The translations under genes were made by a program, and so were the position numbers. A stretch of DNA of 64,000 nt from Paraburkholderia fungorum (GTDB lineage Bacteria; Pseudomonadota; Gammaproteobacteria; Burkholderiales; Burkholderiaceae). The stretch spans positions 806,001 through 870,000 of the forward strand of contig NZ_FNKP01000003.1 of assembly GCF_900099835.1 (NCBI RefSeq). The letters are read 5' to 3'. The first letter of the stretch is position 1; each line of letters starts with the position of its first letter. Positions 1-10,247 of this stretch are shown piece by piece. Below the pieces are notes generated by a model that was not told where the DNA came from, did no database searches, and was given only the letters and a program-made list of their open reading frames with translations.

Positions 1-20
1 GCGATGGATGAGCATTACTC

Positions 21-416
21 ATGCCCTTGCCAGTATCGCTTCGAGAAGAGGGCGGGTACGGACTCTGCCGGCGCCGTGGCGCCAAACATTTACATTCCTG
101 CTCGGTGAACAACCTGCTGCCGCAAGGAATCGCACAAGGTGTGCAGCAGTCCAATCAGGCGAATCACGCGATCAATCAGGTGGCGCGCAGTGCGTATGCC
201 GGTGTCGCTGCAGCGATGGCGATGCCGAACATGACGTCGTCGGGTCCCGGCCGTACGATCGTTGCCGCAGGCGTGGGCAATTACAAGAACGGCAGCGCGT
301 AGGCAGCAGGTATGACGTATCGTTCGCAGGGCGGTAACTGGCTGATGAACGGCGCTGTATCAGTGACGTCCACGGGCGATGCCGGCGGACGTGCCCGGGT
401 CGGCTGCGAGTTCTAA
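21..416 (+). pseudogene. Decayed C-terminal anchor of a YadA-like trimeric autotransporter adhesin
   Basis: The frame from 21 reads into a typical YadA membrane anchor: a neck segment, then AYAGVAAAMAMP, then PGRTIVAAGVGNYKNGSA. It is then cut by an in-frame TAG at 300-302. The same frame continues at once with AAGMTYRSQGGNWLMNG and ends in GCEF-stop at 416, which are the last beta-strands and the terminal aromatic residue expected of this family. The amber codon replaces the hydrophobic residue usually found at that point. The frame is also closed upstream by TGA at 9-11, so the stalk is not joined to this anchor. Without the last strands the protein could not form a barrel. I read it as a remnant; a sequencing error at 300-302 is possible but would not repair the upstream break. 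Confidence 0.7.
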
Positions 417-444
417 CTACATACGAAGCGACAACAGAAGTGTT

Positions 445-482
445 GCACGGTCTTGCCCGCCCTGGCAGACCGTGCTTTTTTT
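445..482 (+). terminator. Rho-independent terminator after the adhesin remnant
   Basis: A perfect 9-bp stem (GCACGGTCT / AGACCGTGC) with a 13-nt loop is followed by seven T residues. It lies 28 bases after the remnant's stop codon and points in its direction. Confidence 0.85.
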
Positions 483-568
483 GTGCCTCACTAACGTATC
501 CGTATTCCAGTCGTCGGTTGATGAAATCAGTAACGTGCGCAGAAAAACGCCAGCCGCGCGAGCGCGAA

Positions 569-2077
569 CTAGAACGACCCAACAATCGATCCGAGAACGA
601 TCACCACAACCAGCGCAAGCAACGCCCCGAGAATGCCGACGATCACAATGTCGCGATAGCTCTCGCGATGAGTCGATCCGCACACCGCCAGCAAGGTGAC
701 CACCGCGCCGTTGTGCGGCAGGCTGTCGAGCGTGCCCGATGAAATTACCGCGACCCGATGCAGCAGCGCAGGGTCGATGCCGTGTTGCGCGGCCAGTTGC
801 AGATAGGTGCCACCGAGTGCATCGAGTGCAATCGTGAGACCGCCAGATGCCGATCCGGTCAGCGCGGCCAGCAGGTTGGTCGCGACCGCAAGCGACACCA
901 GCGGGCCGCCGCCCACGCCGAGCACCCATTCCCGCACCAGCGCAAACGCCGGCAATGCCGCGATCACTGCGCCATAACCCACCAGACTGCCGACGCTCAA
1001 CACCGGCAGCACCGATGCGTTCGCGCCGGCGTCGACGGTATCGCGCAAGGCAGGCAGGCGACGGCGGTTGAGCAGCACCAGCGCGACAATCGCCACCGCG
1101 AGCGCCACGCACACGCCCCACACACCGCCCACCGCGGCCAGCGACGTCTCGCCCCAACGGATATCCGACAGATAGTCGGCGTCCAGTCGCGGCAGCACGA
1201 TCATGCTCATGATGAAGTTCACGACGACCACCAGCACGAGCGGCGTCATCGCGACACCGAACGACGGCAGGTCGCTGCTGATATGTCCGTGCTCGATTTC
1301 CTCCGGATCGAAACTCTGCGAAACGGTGGCGCGTTCACGCACGAGGTTTGCATTGAGTGCGGGCTTCGCTTCATTCACGGCGACATTCGCCGCCGCGCCG
1401 AATCCCTCGAAACCTTCGTTCGCCGCCTTCGCGCGCGATTGCTGAAGCGACAGCCACCAAAGTCCGAAGCCCACCATCACGATGCTCGCTATCACGCCGA
1501 GCCCCGGCGCGGCAAACGGCGTCGTGCCGAAGAACGGCATTGGGATCGCATTCTGGATCGCGGGCGTGCCGGGCAACGCGGACATCGTGAAGGTCGACGT
1601 GCCGAGCGCAATCGCCGCCGGCATCAGTCGACGTGGAATGTTCGCCGCCTGGAACAGTGCGGTCGCCATCGGTGCAATCACGAAGAAGGCGACAAACAGG
1701 CTGACGCCGCCATACGTGACCAGCGCGCCACCGATCACCACCGCGAGAATCGCCCGATGCGCGCCGAGCTTCTCCGTCATGTAGCTGGCGATGGCCTTGA
1801 CGGACCCGCTGTCCTCCATCAGCTTGCCGAACAGCGCGCCGAGCAGGAACAGCGGGAAGAACTGCGCGACGAATCGCGCGGCGCTGATCATGAAGGTTTG
1901 CGTCCAGTGCGCGAGTACGGGCTCGCCGGAAATCGCCGCGGCGAGCATCGCGGCAAATGGTGCGAGCAGCAACACGGTCCAGCCGCGATATGCAAAGCCG
2001 ATCAATACCGCGAGACTCGCGAGCATCGCAAACAACCCGAGACCAGCCGCGAAGGGTGACAGAACAATGACGTCCAT
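569..2077 (-). CDS. GntP-family permease (gluconate/organic acid:H+ symporter)
   Basis: A 502-residue, very hydrophobic protein with about twelve membrane segments. It has GntP-family features such as VTYGGVSLFVAFF near residue 120 and the following segment with STFTMSALPGTPAIQN. Family members import gluconate or related hydroxy acids with protons at the inner membrane. The gene starts 2 bases after the stop of the patatin gene and is surely co-transcribed with it. The patatin-GntP pair is a recurring Burkholderia arrangement, sometimes beside 3-hydroxybutyrate dehydrogenase, which makes a short hydroxy acid a plausible substrate. The exact substrate cannot be read from the sequence. Confidence 0.88.
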   Translation of the reverse strand: MDVIVLSPFAAGLGLFAMLASLAVLIGFAYRGWTVLLLAPFAAMLAAAISGEPVLAHWTQTFMISAARFVAQFFPLFLLGALFGKLMEDSGSVKAIASYMTEKLGAHRAILAVVIGGALVTYGGVSLFVAFFVIAPMATALFQAANIPRRLMPAAIALGTSTFTMSALPGTPAIQNAIPMPFFGTTPFAAPGLGVIASIVMVGFGLWWLSLQQSRAKAANEGFEGFGAAANVAVNEAKPALNANLVRERATVSQSFDPEEIEHGHISSDLPSFGVAMTPLVLVVVVNFIMSMIVLPRLDADYLSDIRWGETSLAAVGGVWGVCVALAVAIVALVLLNRRRLPALRDTVDAGANASVLPVLSVGSLVGYGAVIAALPAFALVREWVLGVGGGPLVSLAVATNLLAALTGSASGGLTIALDALGGTYLQLAAQHGIDPALLHRVAVISSGTLDSLPHNGAVVTLLAVCGSTHRESYRDIVIVGILGALLALVVVIVLGSIVGSF

Positions 2078-2079
2078 GA

Positions 2080-3123
2080 TCAGACTCCGTCGAGCAGCGC
2101 GTCGAGATCGAGTGACGATTCCACGCCTATTTTTGCGGCATGTTCTGAGAGAAACACTTCAGCTGCGCGTCGGCCTTCGTCGCGCAGCATCGTCAGGAAT
2201 GACCATTCGGCATTGAGCTTCGACGAGTAGCCGAGCTTTGTCATCTCTTCGCTCGAAATGCGGTGGATGCGCATTTCCGCCCAGTGACGGCCTTCGTCGC
2301 TGCCCGCGTCCGCCGCACGCCGTAGCAACGCGATCATGCGCAACTCCTTCATGAGCGGCGCGTTGAACGCAACTTCGTTAAGACGACTGATGATGTCGCG
2401 CGCGGAGCGGGGCGTCTCGTCCCGTTCGACAGGGTTCACCTGTACAAGCAGCGTGTCGCTCGACGTGCATTCGCGCACCAGCGGCGTGATCGTCGGATTG
2501 CCCGCATAGCCGCCGTCCCAGTAGTCTTCGCCGTCGATCTCGACCGCCTGGAACAACGTGGGCAGACAGCCCGATGCGAGCAACACATCGGGCGAGAGGT
2601 CGGCATTGCGGAACACGCGCGCCTGGCCCGTACGCACTCGTGTCGCGGTGATGAAAAGCTTGATCGGCGCATCGCGTAGATGAGCGAAGTCGATCGATTC
2701 GTCGAGGATTTCCTGCAACGGATTGACCCCGCGCGGATTCAGGTCGTATGGCGAAAACATGCGCGCGGCGAGATCCATCGCCAGGAACATGGGTGAATGA
2801 TCGAGCGTCCAGCGTCCCAGCAGCATGTCGAGCGGACTGCGCCGGAACGGGCTGTAGACGGCGGCATCGGACACGCGTCTCCAGAAGGTTTCGAGCGCGC
2901 GGCGCGCGCCTTCGGCGCCGTCCTGCTGATAACCGCTCACCAGCACGGCGGCGTTCATCGCGCCGGCAGAAGTGCCGGAAATGCCTTCTATTTGCAGCCT
3001 TGACTCTTCCAGCAGACGGTCGAGGACGCCCCATGTAAATGCGCCGTGCGAGCCGCCGCCTTGCAATGCGAGATCGATGAGGGCGGGCGAGTGATGCGCG
3101 GATTCATTGTTCGTAGCAGCCAA
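2080..3123 (-). CDS. Patatin-like phospholipase
   Basis: The protein has the complete patatin catalytic signature: the oxyanion loop GGGSHGAF near residue 20, the nucleophile elbow GTSAGAM with Ser52, and the DGG motif with Asp203, forming a Ser-Asp dyad for lipid acyl hydrolysis. I chose the TTG at 3121-3123 because GGAG lies six bases before it and the protein then begins a short distance before the first motif (347 residues). The open frame extends upstream to 3249, but that stretch has no good ribosome site and no family similarity I recognise. It has no signal peptide, so it is probably cytoplasmic or peripheral. It is first in an operon with the GntP permease. Confidence 0.88.
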   Translation of the reverse strand: MAATNNESAHHSPALIDLALQGGGSHGAFTWGVLDRLLEESRLQIEGISGTSAGAMNAAVLVSGYQQDGAEGARRALETFWRRVSDAAVYSPFRRSPLDMLLGRWTLDHSPMFLAMDLAARMFSPYDLNPRGVNPLQEILDESIDFAHLRDAPIKLFITATRVRTGQARVFRNADLSPDVLLASGCLPTLFQAVEIDGEDYWDGGYAGNPTITPLVRECTSSDTLLVQVNPVERDETPRSARDIISRLNEVAFNAPLMKELRMIALLRRAADAGSDEGRHWAEMRIHRISSEEMTKLGYSSKLNAEWSFLTMLRDEGRRAAEVFLSEHAAKIGVESSLDLDALLDGV

Positions 3124-4542
3124 GACAACTCCGTTGTGAGGAGTGCTCTGTGTCGCGAGCTGGCGCCGATTGACGGCGGACGTGCAAACCAGTGGAGCAG
3201 AAACGACAGCAACGATGTGTGAGCCGCGACCGGGATCGAAGCCCCGCAAGCAGCCAGCGAATGAACGGCATTGTTACGAAAATGCGAATCTTTGAACGTG
3301 CGTGCAGATTTATTTGACGATTGAAAATCTGGAGACACACCCGTTGTATTGAAAGTGGCGGCTGCTTAAAAGTCAAGCGTATTCGGGACGACGGTTGCGC
3401 TGAAATGCGTGATGGAATAAAGCTGAATTTGTTAACTTGCGGGCAGAGTCGTAGTTGTGGTTGATCGGCGTTGGCCTGGTGGGCAGATAGTGCATCGGTC
3501 GGTCATGACATGGTCAATCGATACGTGTATGGAAGCAGGATGAGGTCGAATTGTTTTGCTTCTATCTCATCCATAGGTCACGTTAAAAAATATATGTATG
3601 GGTATTGAATAGATTAAGCAATGTGACAGATATTTGAAATGGCGCGATGCGCGCGCCAATCCGCTCGAATTTATTTTTGACCGGATGCTTAGGAACGGCC
3701 AATGCAATTTCATTCGTATTAGTAATACAAAATAAATTATTGGGGCACGATTATTGAGAAAAAATTAAAGCCTCGTCATTTGCGGTTCGTGCTGAGGCAG
3801 ACATTTTCGATCTTCCGGCGTTTGGAAAATTACCGGAAAGATACGGTAAGAAATTCTTCGGTTTATTACTTATCGTCCCGGGACCCCGCGACGTTGCACG
3901 TTTGAAACGTTTATAATTCCTCAGTCCTAGCGAGTGATGTAACTTCTACCGGAAAACTAGTAGTTCAATTTCGCTTCAGTAATAGTTTCATTGGCTGTTC
4001 TGGCGCGCAATGGATCAGTATTCATCATACGAACTCGTTTGGTTGGCGTCCGCGAGTCAGGCGTCAACTTGAGACTCGTTCCCCGTCGATAGTCCGGTCG
4101 TGATATCGGCTGCATCGACTTTCAATAGTGAAATGAAGAATCTCGCTGATTGGAAATTTTTTGCATTTCACGTCGGCGGATTATCCCGTCTTCGATATTC
4201 AACGTCCCAATTAAACGGGTTCAATCAGCGATAACGCTTTCGGGAATAACGGTTAATCGATTTAAAAAGTAAGTAATACGTAATGTCGGATGGGTTTGCC
4301 GACAGTACATGGCCGTTTATGCACGCCATAAGCCGGTTGCCTCTTCGCACAGGCCGATGTCAACGGGATGTCAGGCGACGTTGCAGCGGCTAACCGCGCG
4401 TCACGGCTTTATCAGCAACGAACGTAATCACTGCGTTCTCAGGTTCACCTCTCTGTACTCAATAACGTCAAAGCAGGACGACCTGGATCGATCTTGCGAA
4501 TTCTCGGGGAAAACCTGCTCTTTGCGATACATACGGATAAAG
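3124..4542. other. Long AT-richer intergenic region between divergent patatin and glycosidase genes
   Basis: About 1.4 kb with no convincing gene; an open frame exists from 4309 but its N-terminal part has no signal peptide or family character. The base composition is clearly lower in GC than the neighbours. It contains a perfect -10 hexamer TATAAT at 3912-3917 without a good -35 at normal spacing, and an imperfect hairpin at 3810-3842 (ATCTTCCGG / CCGGAAAGAT). Its length suggests a long leader or several regulator sites for the secreted glycosidase downstream. Confidence 0.5.
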
Positions 4543-6801
4543 ATGAGATATTTGAAATTACTGGGAGTTGCGTCGGCAACAGTGTTGGCGTCGTTTGGTG
4601 CGGAAAGCGCACAGGCGCAGACAAGCACTATCACGGTCGCAGGCCAGCAATACAAGTTGTGCGGTCAGGAGAACGGCAACTGCTCATTCCTCGGAACCGG
4701 CTCGGTGGTCTTTGGCGCCGTGCCGCCCACATCACCGTCGGTCATGCTGAGCGCGCCGCGCACGTTCAGCAATGGCGTCGGTTGCTACGTTGGTGCAGTT
4801 TCGCAGACGGATCCGGCTTATGGCTACGGCAAATCGTGTTGGGTAAGGGCAGTTGCGGCTACGCCTACGCCGGCCCCGACGCCCACGCCCACGCCCACTC
4901 CGGCGCCTGCACCTACACCAGCACCCACGCCAACACCGTCCCCCACGCCAACACCCGCGCCCGCGCCAACCCCCAGCCCGACAGCAACGCCAAACAGCAC
5001 AACCTCAACATCGGCGACCGGCAGTTCAACCCTAACCTGCAGCACGCCGACGCAAACCGCAGGCGGAACCGCGAACGGCGTAATCAGCGCCGACACGCCG
5101 ACGACCGACGGCCTGCGCATCTTCCAGAACAACGTCGCGTTCAAGCTCGCGATCACGACGAATGCTCCCAGCGCCGACACGGTCGTCTGGTCGGTCGCGG
5201 ATTCGAATGGCGCAATCAAGGCGCAGGGCAGCTTCCCGGTCAGCGCCGGGGTGCAGACCAACGCGATCCCCTGTACCTCGACGTGGTCGGGTTACGGCGC
5301 ACTGACGGCGACGTTGAGCGCCAAGGGCGGCACGTTGCCGAACAGCGGCACGCGTCCGCAAGGTATCGCGACCTTCGGCGTACTGCCGAATCTGAGTCCG
5401 GTTCTGGGCACGGTCACGTATGCGCATCAGGATCAACATCGCTTCGGCATGCAGGGATTCAACGGCAACATTGCGGCCCTGCACGATCTGGGTATCTCGT
5501 GGACGATCGACGACCGCCAGCAATCGGCAATGGAACCCAACGGCCCGAATACGTACACGCCGAGCGTGAGCGACCTCGATCCGTTCTATAAAGCCAATCC
5601 GGACCAGATGCGCATCGTGCGTCTCGACGGCATTCCCGCATGGGATTCGAAGACCGGCCAGTTCAACGACAGCTATTACGCACCGTCGAATCTCACCGAG
5701 TTTCAGGGCTTCATGGCCAAGGTCGGCACCGATACGAGCCTGATCCGCGCGGCCAATTATCCGAATCAGCAGAAGAACTACTACCAGGTGACGTGGGAGC
5801 CGAGCCTCGGCTGGGCGGATAGCGATGCCAACTTCGTCGCCATGTACAAGGCGGCCTATCAAGGTATTCATTCGACCGATCCGAATGCGGTCGTGATGGG
5901 CACCGGCAATCCGTTCGCCGCGAATTGCGATACGTGTACCACCGGATATCTGCAGAAGTTCGGCGCGCTGGGTCTGTGGAATTACATCGACGCGGTGTCC
6001 ACTCACGGCTACTGGAATGCTGGCACGTACCCGGCGCATCCGCCTGAATTGCAGGACTCGGACCCGGATCCGGCGAACCAGGCCAACGCACTCGACAATC
6101 AGATGAAGCAGTTGCGTTCGGTCATGCAGGCAGGCAAGCCGAACATGAAGCTGTTCTTCACGGAAGCGGGCGTGAGCTACGATCCGGGTCTGAACTATGG
6201 ACCGACTGTGCCGTCGCAAAACCAGCTGTTCGCTCAGGCGGCGGTGGGCGTGCGGGCGCACATCATCACGCTCGGCGGTGGTGCGCAACTTACGACGCTG
6301 TTCTACGGCCCCGACTATCCGGGCGAAGTGGGATACGGCACGTTCTTCGATCTGAACGACGCGCAGGGCGCATATGGCGCGACGAATCTGTCGCCGAAAC
6401 CGGAAGCGATGGCGTTCGCGACGATGACCCGGGTGCTCGACGGGACGAACACGTTGGGCCGCGTCAACGGTACGCCGTCCGGCACTTTCGCGTATTCGTT
6501 CCAGCAGCTCGGCAACGGCAAGGTCATCACAGCCGCGTGGACGCACAGCAATGCGCAATGGCCGACGAGCGGCGGTGCGTATAGCCAGACGTACTCCACC
6601 AGCTACACGCTTCAGGTGGATAACGCCGGTACGTCGGGCAATGTGACGAAGATCGATGGTTACGGCAATACGAGCACGGTTGCTTACACCAACGGTCAGG
6701 TTGCGTTGACGCTGACCGAAGTGCCGCAATACATCGTGTCGAACAATGCGTCTGTTGCGACGGCGAATGCAACTGTCCCGGTCGGATATACGGGTCAATA
6801 A
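4543..6801 (+). CDS. Secreted two-domain glycoside hydrolase (GH39-like clan-A catalytic domain)
   Basis: A 752-residue secreted enzyme. The start at 4543 gives a clean signal peptide (MRYLKLLG...ESAQAQ). Residues about 27-105 form a small four-cysteine module ([20 protein letters not shown]) like the C..E..C.F...DP.YG..K.C modules attached to many extracellular polysaccharide enzymes. Residues about 107-165 are a proline/threonine linker made of PTPTP/PAPTP repeats. The remainder is a beta/alpha-barrel-type enzyme with a likely acid/base Glu419 in VTWEPSLGW and nucleophile Glu541 in LFFTEAGVS, the layout of GH39 and related clan-A families. The substrate is unknown; a beta-linked plant or self-made exopolysaccharide is most likely. 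It stands alone, with a strong terminator behind it. Confidence 0.72.
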   Translation: MRYLKLLGVASATVLASFGAESAQAQTSTITVAGQQYKLCGQENGNCSFLGTGSVVFGAVPPTSPSVMLSAPRTFSNGVGCYVGAVSQTDPAYGYGKSCWVRAVAATPTPAPTPTPTPTPAPAPTPAPTPTPSPTPTPAPAPTPSPTATPNSTTSTSATGSSTLTCSTPTQTAGGTANGVISADTPTTDGLRIFQNNVAFKLAITTNAPSADTVVWSVADSNGAIKAQGSFPVSAGVQTNAIPCTSTWSGYGALTATLSAKGGTLPNSGTRPQGIATFGVLPNLSPVLGTVTYAHQDQHRFGMQGFNGNIAALHDLGISWTIDDRQQSAMEPNGPNTYTPSVSDLDPFYKANPDQMRIVRLDGIPAWDSKTGQFNDSYYAPSNLTEFQGFMAKVGTDTSLIRAANYPNQQKNYYQVTWEPSLGWADSDANFVAMYKAAYQGIHSTDPNAVVMGTGNPFAANCDTCTTGYLQKFGALGLWNYIDAVSTHGYWNAGTYPAHPPELQDSDPDPANQANALDNQMKQLRSVMQAGKPNMKLFFTEAGVSYDPGLNYGPTVPSQNQLFAQAAVGVRAHIITLGGGAQLTTLFYGPDYPGEVGYGTFFDLNDAQGAYGATNLSPKPEAMAFATMTRVLDGTNTLGRVNGTPSGTFAYSFQQLGNGKVITAAWTHSNAQWPTSGGAYSQTYSTSYTLQVDNAGTSGNVTKIDGYGNTSTVAYTNGQVALTLTEVPQYIVSNNASVATANATVPVGYTGQ

Positions 6802-6822
6802 GATATGGGCTGGTAATAAGCG

Positions 6823-6870
6823 AAACCCCGGAAGCGGGACTACGGTCCCCGCTTCCGGGGTTTTTTTTTT
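6823..6870 (+). terminator. Strong rho-independent terminator
   Basis: AACCCCGGAAGCGGG pairs with the matching arm ending CTTCCGGGGTT (one bulged C) and is followed by ten or more T residues. It ends the glycosidase transcript. The stem could also serve the convergent permease gene. Confidence 0.92.
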
Positions 6871-6891
6871 CAATAAGAAAAAGCGTGCGGT

Positions 6892-7965
6892 TCAGGCGAC
6901 CGGCGCGCTCCCGCCGTAAGTCAGTCTGCCGTTTTTCGATAGAAGAATTGCAACCGGCCTCGTCATCTCGAACTCGGAGAAGATGATCGTTACGATGACG
7001 GTGATCGGAACCGCGAGGAACGCGCCGGAAATACCCCATAGGGCGGACCAGATCGCCATGCTCGCGAGAATCGCAAACGGACTCAGGTTCAGCGAGTTAC
7101 CCATCAGATAGGGATCGAGAATGTTGCCGATCAGGAAGTGAATGACAGTAAGCGCTATCACCACGATCAGTACTTCGTTGAGGTCGCCGAATTGCAGTAC
7201 CGACATGAGTGCGGGAAAGAGAACGCCGAGTACCGAGCCGATATAGGGCACGTAGTTTAGTAGCGCGGTCAACACGGCCCATAGCCCCGCGAATTCGAGT
7301 CCCATGCCGCGCATTGCGCCCCAGCACACGCCGCCGAGCACCACGCCAAGCAGCGTCTTTAGCGCAAGATAAGCGCCAATGCGACGGTTGATGTCGATCA
7401 CGACACTCTTCACGCGCGCAGCGTTACTCGCATTCGCCGCCATGTTCTCGAGTTTTTCGCCAAACGTCCGGTGTTCGAAAAGCAGAAAACTCGCATACAG
7501 CGCGACGACAAACACATTGATGATCACCGACGACAACGAAGCCAGCGTGCCCGTCACCAGCGCCTGGATGTTGAATTGGGCCAGCATGTCCCGCCGTAGC
7601 GAATCCCACGTGGGCTCATTTTCCAGATGCAGCAACGCAGCAATTTTCTGGATCAGCGCGAGCACCGAATCCTGATAGCGCGGCGCCAGCGCAATGAGCG
7701 CATCGTAGTTCGCCACGAGCATGTCGACCGCGAAGAATATGCCGGCGGCGATCAGAAACACGGACAGCGCATAGCGCAATTGCACGGGCAGTCGCTCTCC
7801 AATCACAGGAATGCGCTGCAGCAATCGCGTGAAGCCGACGATCACATAGACCGCGATGACCCCGAATACAATGGGCACAAACACTGCACGCCCGATATAA
7901 AGCACCCAGCCGACAATCAGCATTAGCACGACAACGCATACGGAAGCCTGCAATCGGTCGGTCAT
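6892..7965 (-). CDS. AI-2E family transporter (PF01594-type membrane permease)
   Basis: A 357-residue integral membrane protein with the family layout: paired N-terminal helices (VVVLMLIVGWVLYIG), a long soluble stretch around residues 75-140, then the conserved core GVVLGGVCWGAM...LNYVPYIGSVLG and the C-terminal motif NILDPYLMGNSLNLSPFAIL. Members include the E. coli autoinducer-2 exporter TqsA and many permeases of unknown substrate, so quorum signalling should not be assumed. It is monocistronic and convergent with the glycosidase gene. Confidence 0.88.
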   Translation of the reverse strand: MTDRLQASVCVVVLMLIVGWVLYIGRAVFVPIVFGVIAVYVIVGFTRLLQRIPVIGERLPVQLRYALSVFLIAAGIFFAVDMLVANYDALIALAPRYQDSVLALIQKIAALLHLENEPTWDSLRRDMLAQFNIQALVTGTLASLSSVIINVFVVALYASFLLFEHRTFGEKLENMAANASNAARVKSVVIDINRRIGAYLALKTLLGVVLGGVCWGAMRGMGLEFAGLWAVLTALLNYVPYIGSVLGVLFPALMSVLQFGDLNEVLIVVIALTVIHFLIGNILDPYLMGNSLNLSPFAILASMAIWSALWGISGAFLAVPITVIVTIIFSEFEMTRPVAILLSKNGRLTYGGSAPVA

Positions 7966-8777
7966 CTGTCATGCTCCATTGATCTGCGAACTGTTTTTCC
8001 TGGGATATCGCCAATGAAACGATGTAAGCGGTGATGCAACGGCGCGGTACATGCTTTGATATCGCAGGCCTTCGCTGACGCGCCGTCGTACGAATACCTT
8101 ACAGGTAGCTGTTCAGCGCCACGAAGGATAGTCGCACAGAAACATGACTTCTAAAAACGGCCGCCAACGCAATCGCTTGCTCACGTCGGGTGGGGGCTTG
8201 TCATGAAAGGCCATCTGGTCATTCGTTTTGAGCAGAACCGCACTTCGTCTGTCATAGAAGCCCGCGGCGTTTTGAAATGCGAAAGTGCTTCTTTCCCGTT
8301 CAGCATTTGTCTTTGGAATCCTCACTTCACGACGCATTTTTAACATTTAGAAAATCGCCACGAAGGCCGACGTACCGACCTTTGACCTTACCCGTTTTCG
8401 CTGTTTAATTCCGGCTCGCCGTGGAGCAATTTTCGAACCAGACACCTTTAAAAATCGAAACGCCGGGTACGTTCGGATCGTACTTTTTTGCCAACCGACA
8501 AAGTCCCACAACCTATGAGCGAATACCCTTAATCGATTGAAACGGCCGGTAGAAGAAAGCACGGAAACTCCCGGGAGACGCCCGAATCGCATGCGCAGTG
8601 GCCGTTTTGTTAAATCCGGCGATCATTTGACAAAAGCCCCCGGACAGACCATTCTTTTCTTCATGTGTCGTTTGCAGACAGCTTCGGCGACACAGATCAG
8701 ATGAGTTGTGAGAGAGACAGGTTACATTCGAAATGCGTCGCGAAGGTAATTGGCAGGCTAATTAAAAAGGAATCCGG
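7966..8777. other. Intergenic region upstream of arcD
   Basis: About 810 bases between divergent genes. Two minus-strand open frames (8113-8346 and 8347-8592) run through it, but neither has a convincing ribosome site, signal or family character, so I do not call them. TTGACA at 8627-8632 with a weak -10 (CATTCT, 8650-8655) at 17-base spacing is a possible arcD promoter. I looked for an FNR/ANR-type TTGAT-N4-ATCAA box, usual for arginine deiminase genes, and did not find a good match. Confidence 0.4.
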
Positions 8778-10199
8778 ATGGCTTCCACAGCCCAAAAAAT
8801 GTCAAAGATGCAGCTCACCGCAATGGTGGTGGGTGGAATGGTAGGAGCCGGGATTTTCTCCTTACCTCGGACTTTTGCTAATGCCACGGGGCCTTTAGGT
8901 GCCGTCATCGCGTGGCTGATTGCAGGAACCGGCATGTATATGCTGGCGCGGGTCTTCCAGTCGCTTGCCGAGCGCAAACCCGAACTGGACGCAGGTGTCT
9001 TCGCTTACGCCAAAGCAGGTTTTGGCGACTATCCCGGCTTTCTCTCCGCCTTCGGCTACTGGATAGGTAGCTGCATCGGCAACGTCTCATACTGGGTACT
9101 GATCAAGTCCACACTCGGCGCATTCTTTCCGGTTTTCGGCGAGGGCAACACGGTCGTTGCGATTCTCGTCGCTTCGGTGGGTATCTGGCTCTTCCACTTC
9201 ATGATCCTGAAAGGCGTACAGCAGGCCGCCTTTATTAATAGTGTCGTCACCGTCGCCAAGATCATCCCGATCCTGGTATTCATCGTCATCCTGATATTTG
9301 GGTTCAGGATGGATCTGTTCAGCGCGAACTTCTACGGTGGAGGGCTCGAAGGCAATCTCTTCGAGCAGGTGCGTGCAACCATGCTCGTCACCGTGTTCGT
9401 GTTCCTAGGGATCGAGGGGGCGAGCGTCTATTCGCGCTACGCGAAAGAACGTACCGACGTCGGTAAGGCCACGATTTTGGGCTTCATCACTGTCACTACG
9501 CTGATGGTGCTCGTGACCATGCTGCCGTATGCGGTGCTGCAGCGCGCGGACGTGGCGGGCATGCGTCAGCCGTCGATGGCAACGGTGCTCGAAGCAGTGG
9601 TCGGCCACTGGGGCGCGATTTTCGTCAGCGTGGGTCTGATCATTTCGGTGTTGGGCGCTTACCTCGCGTGGTCGCTGATCTGCGCCGAAGTGCTGTTCAC
9701 TGCGGCAAAGACCAAAGACATGCCGGCCATCTTCGCGAAGGAGAACGCCAACAAGGTGCCGGCCAACGCGTTGTGGCTGACCAATATCGTGGTCCAGCTC
9801 TTCGTTATCAGCACGTTTTTTTCACGCGACGCTTTCGCGTTGATGCTGAACCTCACCAGCGCGATGTCGCTGATTCCGTACCTCTTCGTCGCGGCGTATG
9901 GCTTCATGCTGTCGAAGCGCGGTGAGAGTTATCAGATGCGTCCGGAGGAGCGAAAGCGTGATCTGACCATGGCGACCATCGCTGTGATCTACACGGTTTT
10001 CATGATCTACGCGGGTGGTCTGAAATTCATCCTGCTCTCCGCTGTGCTGTATGCACCGGGAACGGCGCTGTATATCTGGGCGCGGCGCGAGCAGGCCAAG
10101 ACCGTTTTCACGTCGGTGGACTGGATCATCTTTATCGTTGCCATCATCGGTGCGGTGATTGGTATTTATGGTCTCGCGACAGGAATGATTACGCTCTAG
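8778..10199 (+). CDS. arcD: Arginine/ornithine antiporter ArcD
   Basis: A 473-residue basic amino acid antiporter of the APC superfamily. It begins with the typical MQLTAMVVGGMVGAGIFSLPR, the substrate-backbone binding loop GAGIF of helix 1, and has about 12-13 membrane segments. In the arginine deiminase pathway ArcD swaps external arginine for internal ornithine. Translation starts behind AAAGGA. The arginine deiminase gene follows after 48 bases. No ornithine transcarbamylase is nearby, so exchange for citrulline, or supply of ornithine by a distant arcB, has to be considered. Confidence 0.9.
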   Translation: MASTAQKMSKMQLTAMVVGGMVGAGIFSLPRTFANATGPLGAVIAWLIAGTGMYMLARVFQSLAERKPELDAGVFAYAKAGFGDYPGFLSAFGYWIGSCIGNVSYWVLIKSTLGAFFPVFGEGNTVVAILVASVGIWLFHFMILKGVQQAAFINSVVTVAKIIPILVFIVILIFGFRMDLFSANFYGGGLEGNLFEQVRATMLVTVFVFLGIEGASVYSRYAKERTDVGKATILGFITVTTLMVLVTMLPYAVLQRADVAGMRQPSMATVLEAVVGHWGAIFVSVGLIISVLGAYLAWSLICAEVLFTAAKTKDMPAIFAKENANKVPANALWLTNIVVQLFVISTFFSRDAFALMLNLTSAMSLIPYLFVAAYGFMLSKRGESYQMRPEERKRDLTMATIAVIYTVFMIYAGGLKFILLSAVLYAPGTALYIWARREQAKTVFTSVDWIIFIVAIIGAVIGIYGLATGMITL

Positions 10200-10247
10200 T
10201 ACGCGAATTGAACACAGCCGGCTCAGGCCGGAATTCAGGAGATCGTC

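Noticed and set aside
4861..5030. Tandem-repeat-like DNA (repeated CCNACNCCN units) that might be a microsatellite or CRISPR-like array
   Set aside because: It is in frame and codes for the Pro/Thr linker of the secreted glycosidase; there are no unique spacers between fixed repeats.
6892..7965. Naming the AI-2E family permease as an autoinducer-2 exporter
   Set aside because: The family name is historical; nothing in the context links it to AI-2, so only the family is reported.
8113..8592. Two abutting minus-strand open frames in the arcD upstream region
   Set aside because: No ribosome sites, signal peptides or known motifs; composition is not like the surrounding genes.
8600..8777. An FNR/ANR box for the arginine deiminase genes
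   Set aside because: No good TTGAT-N4-ATCAA match; only a generic TTGACA was found.
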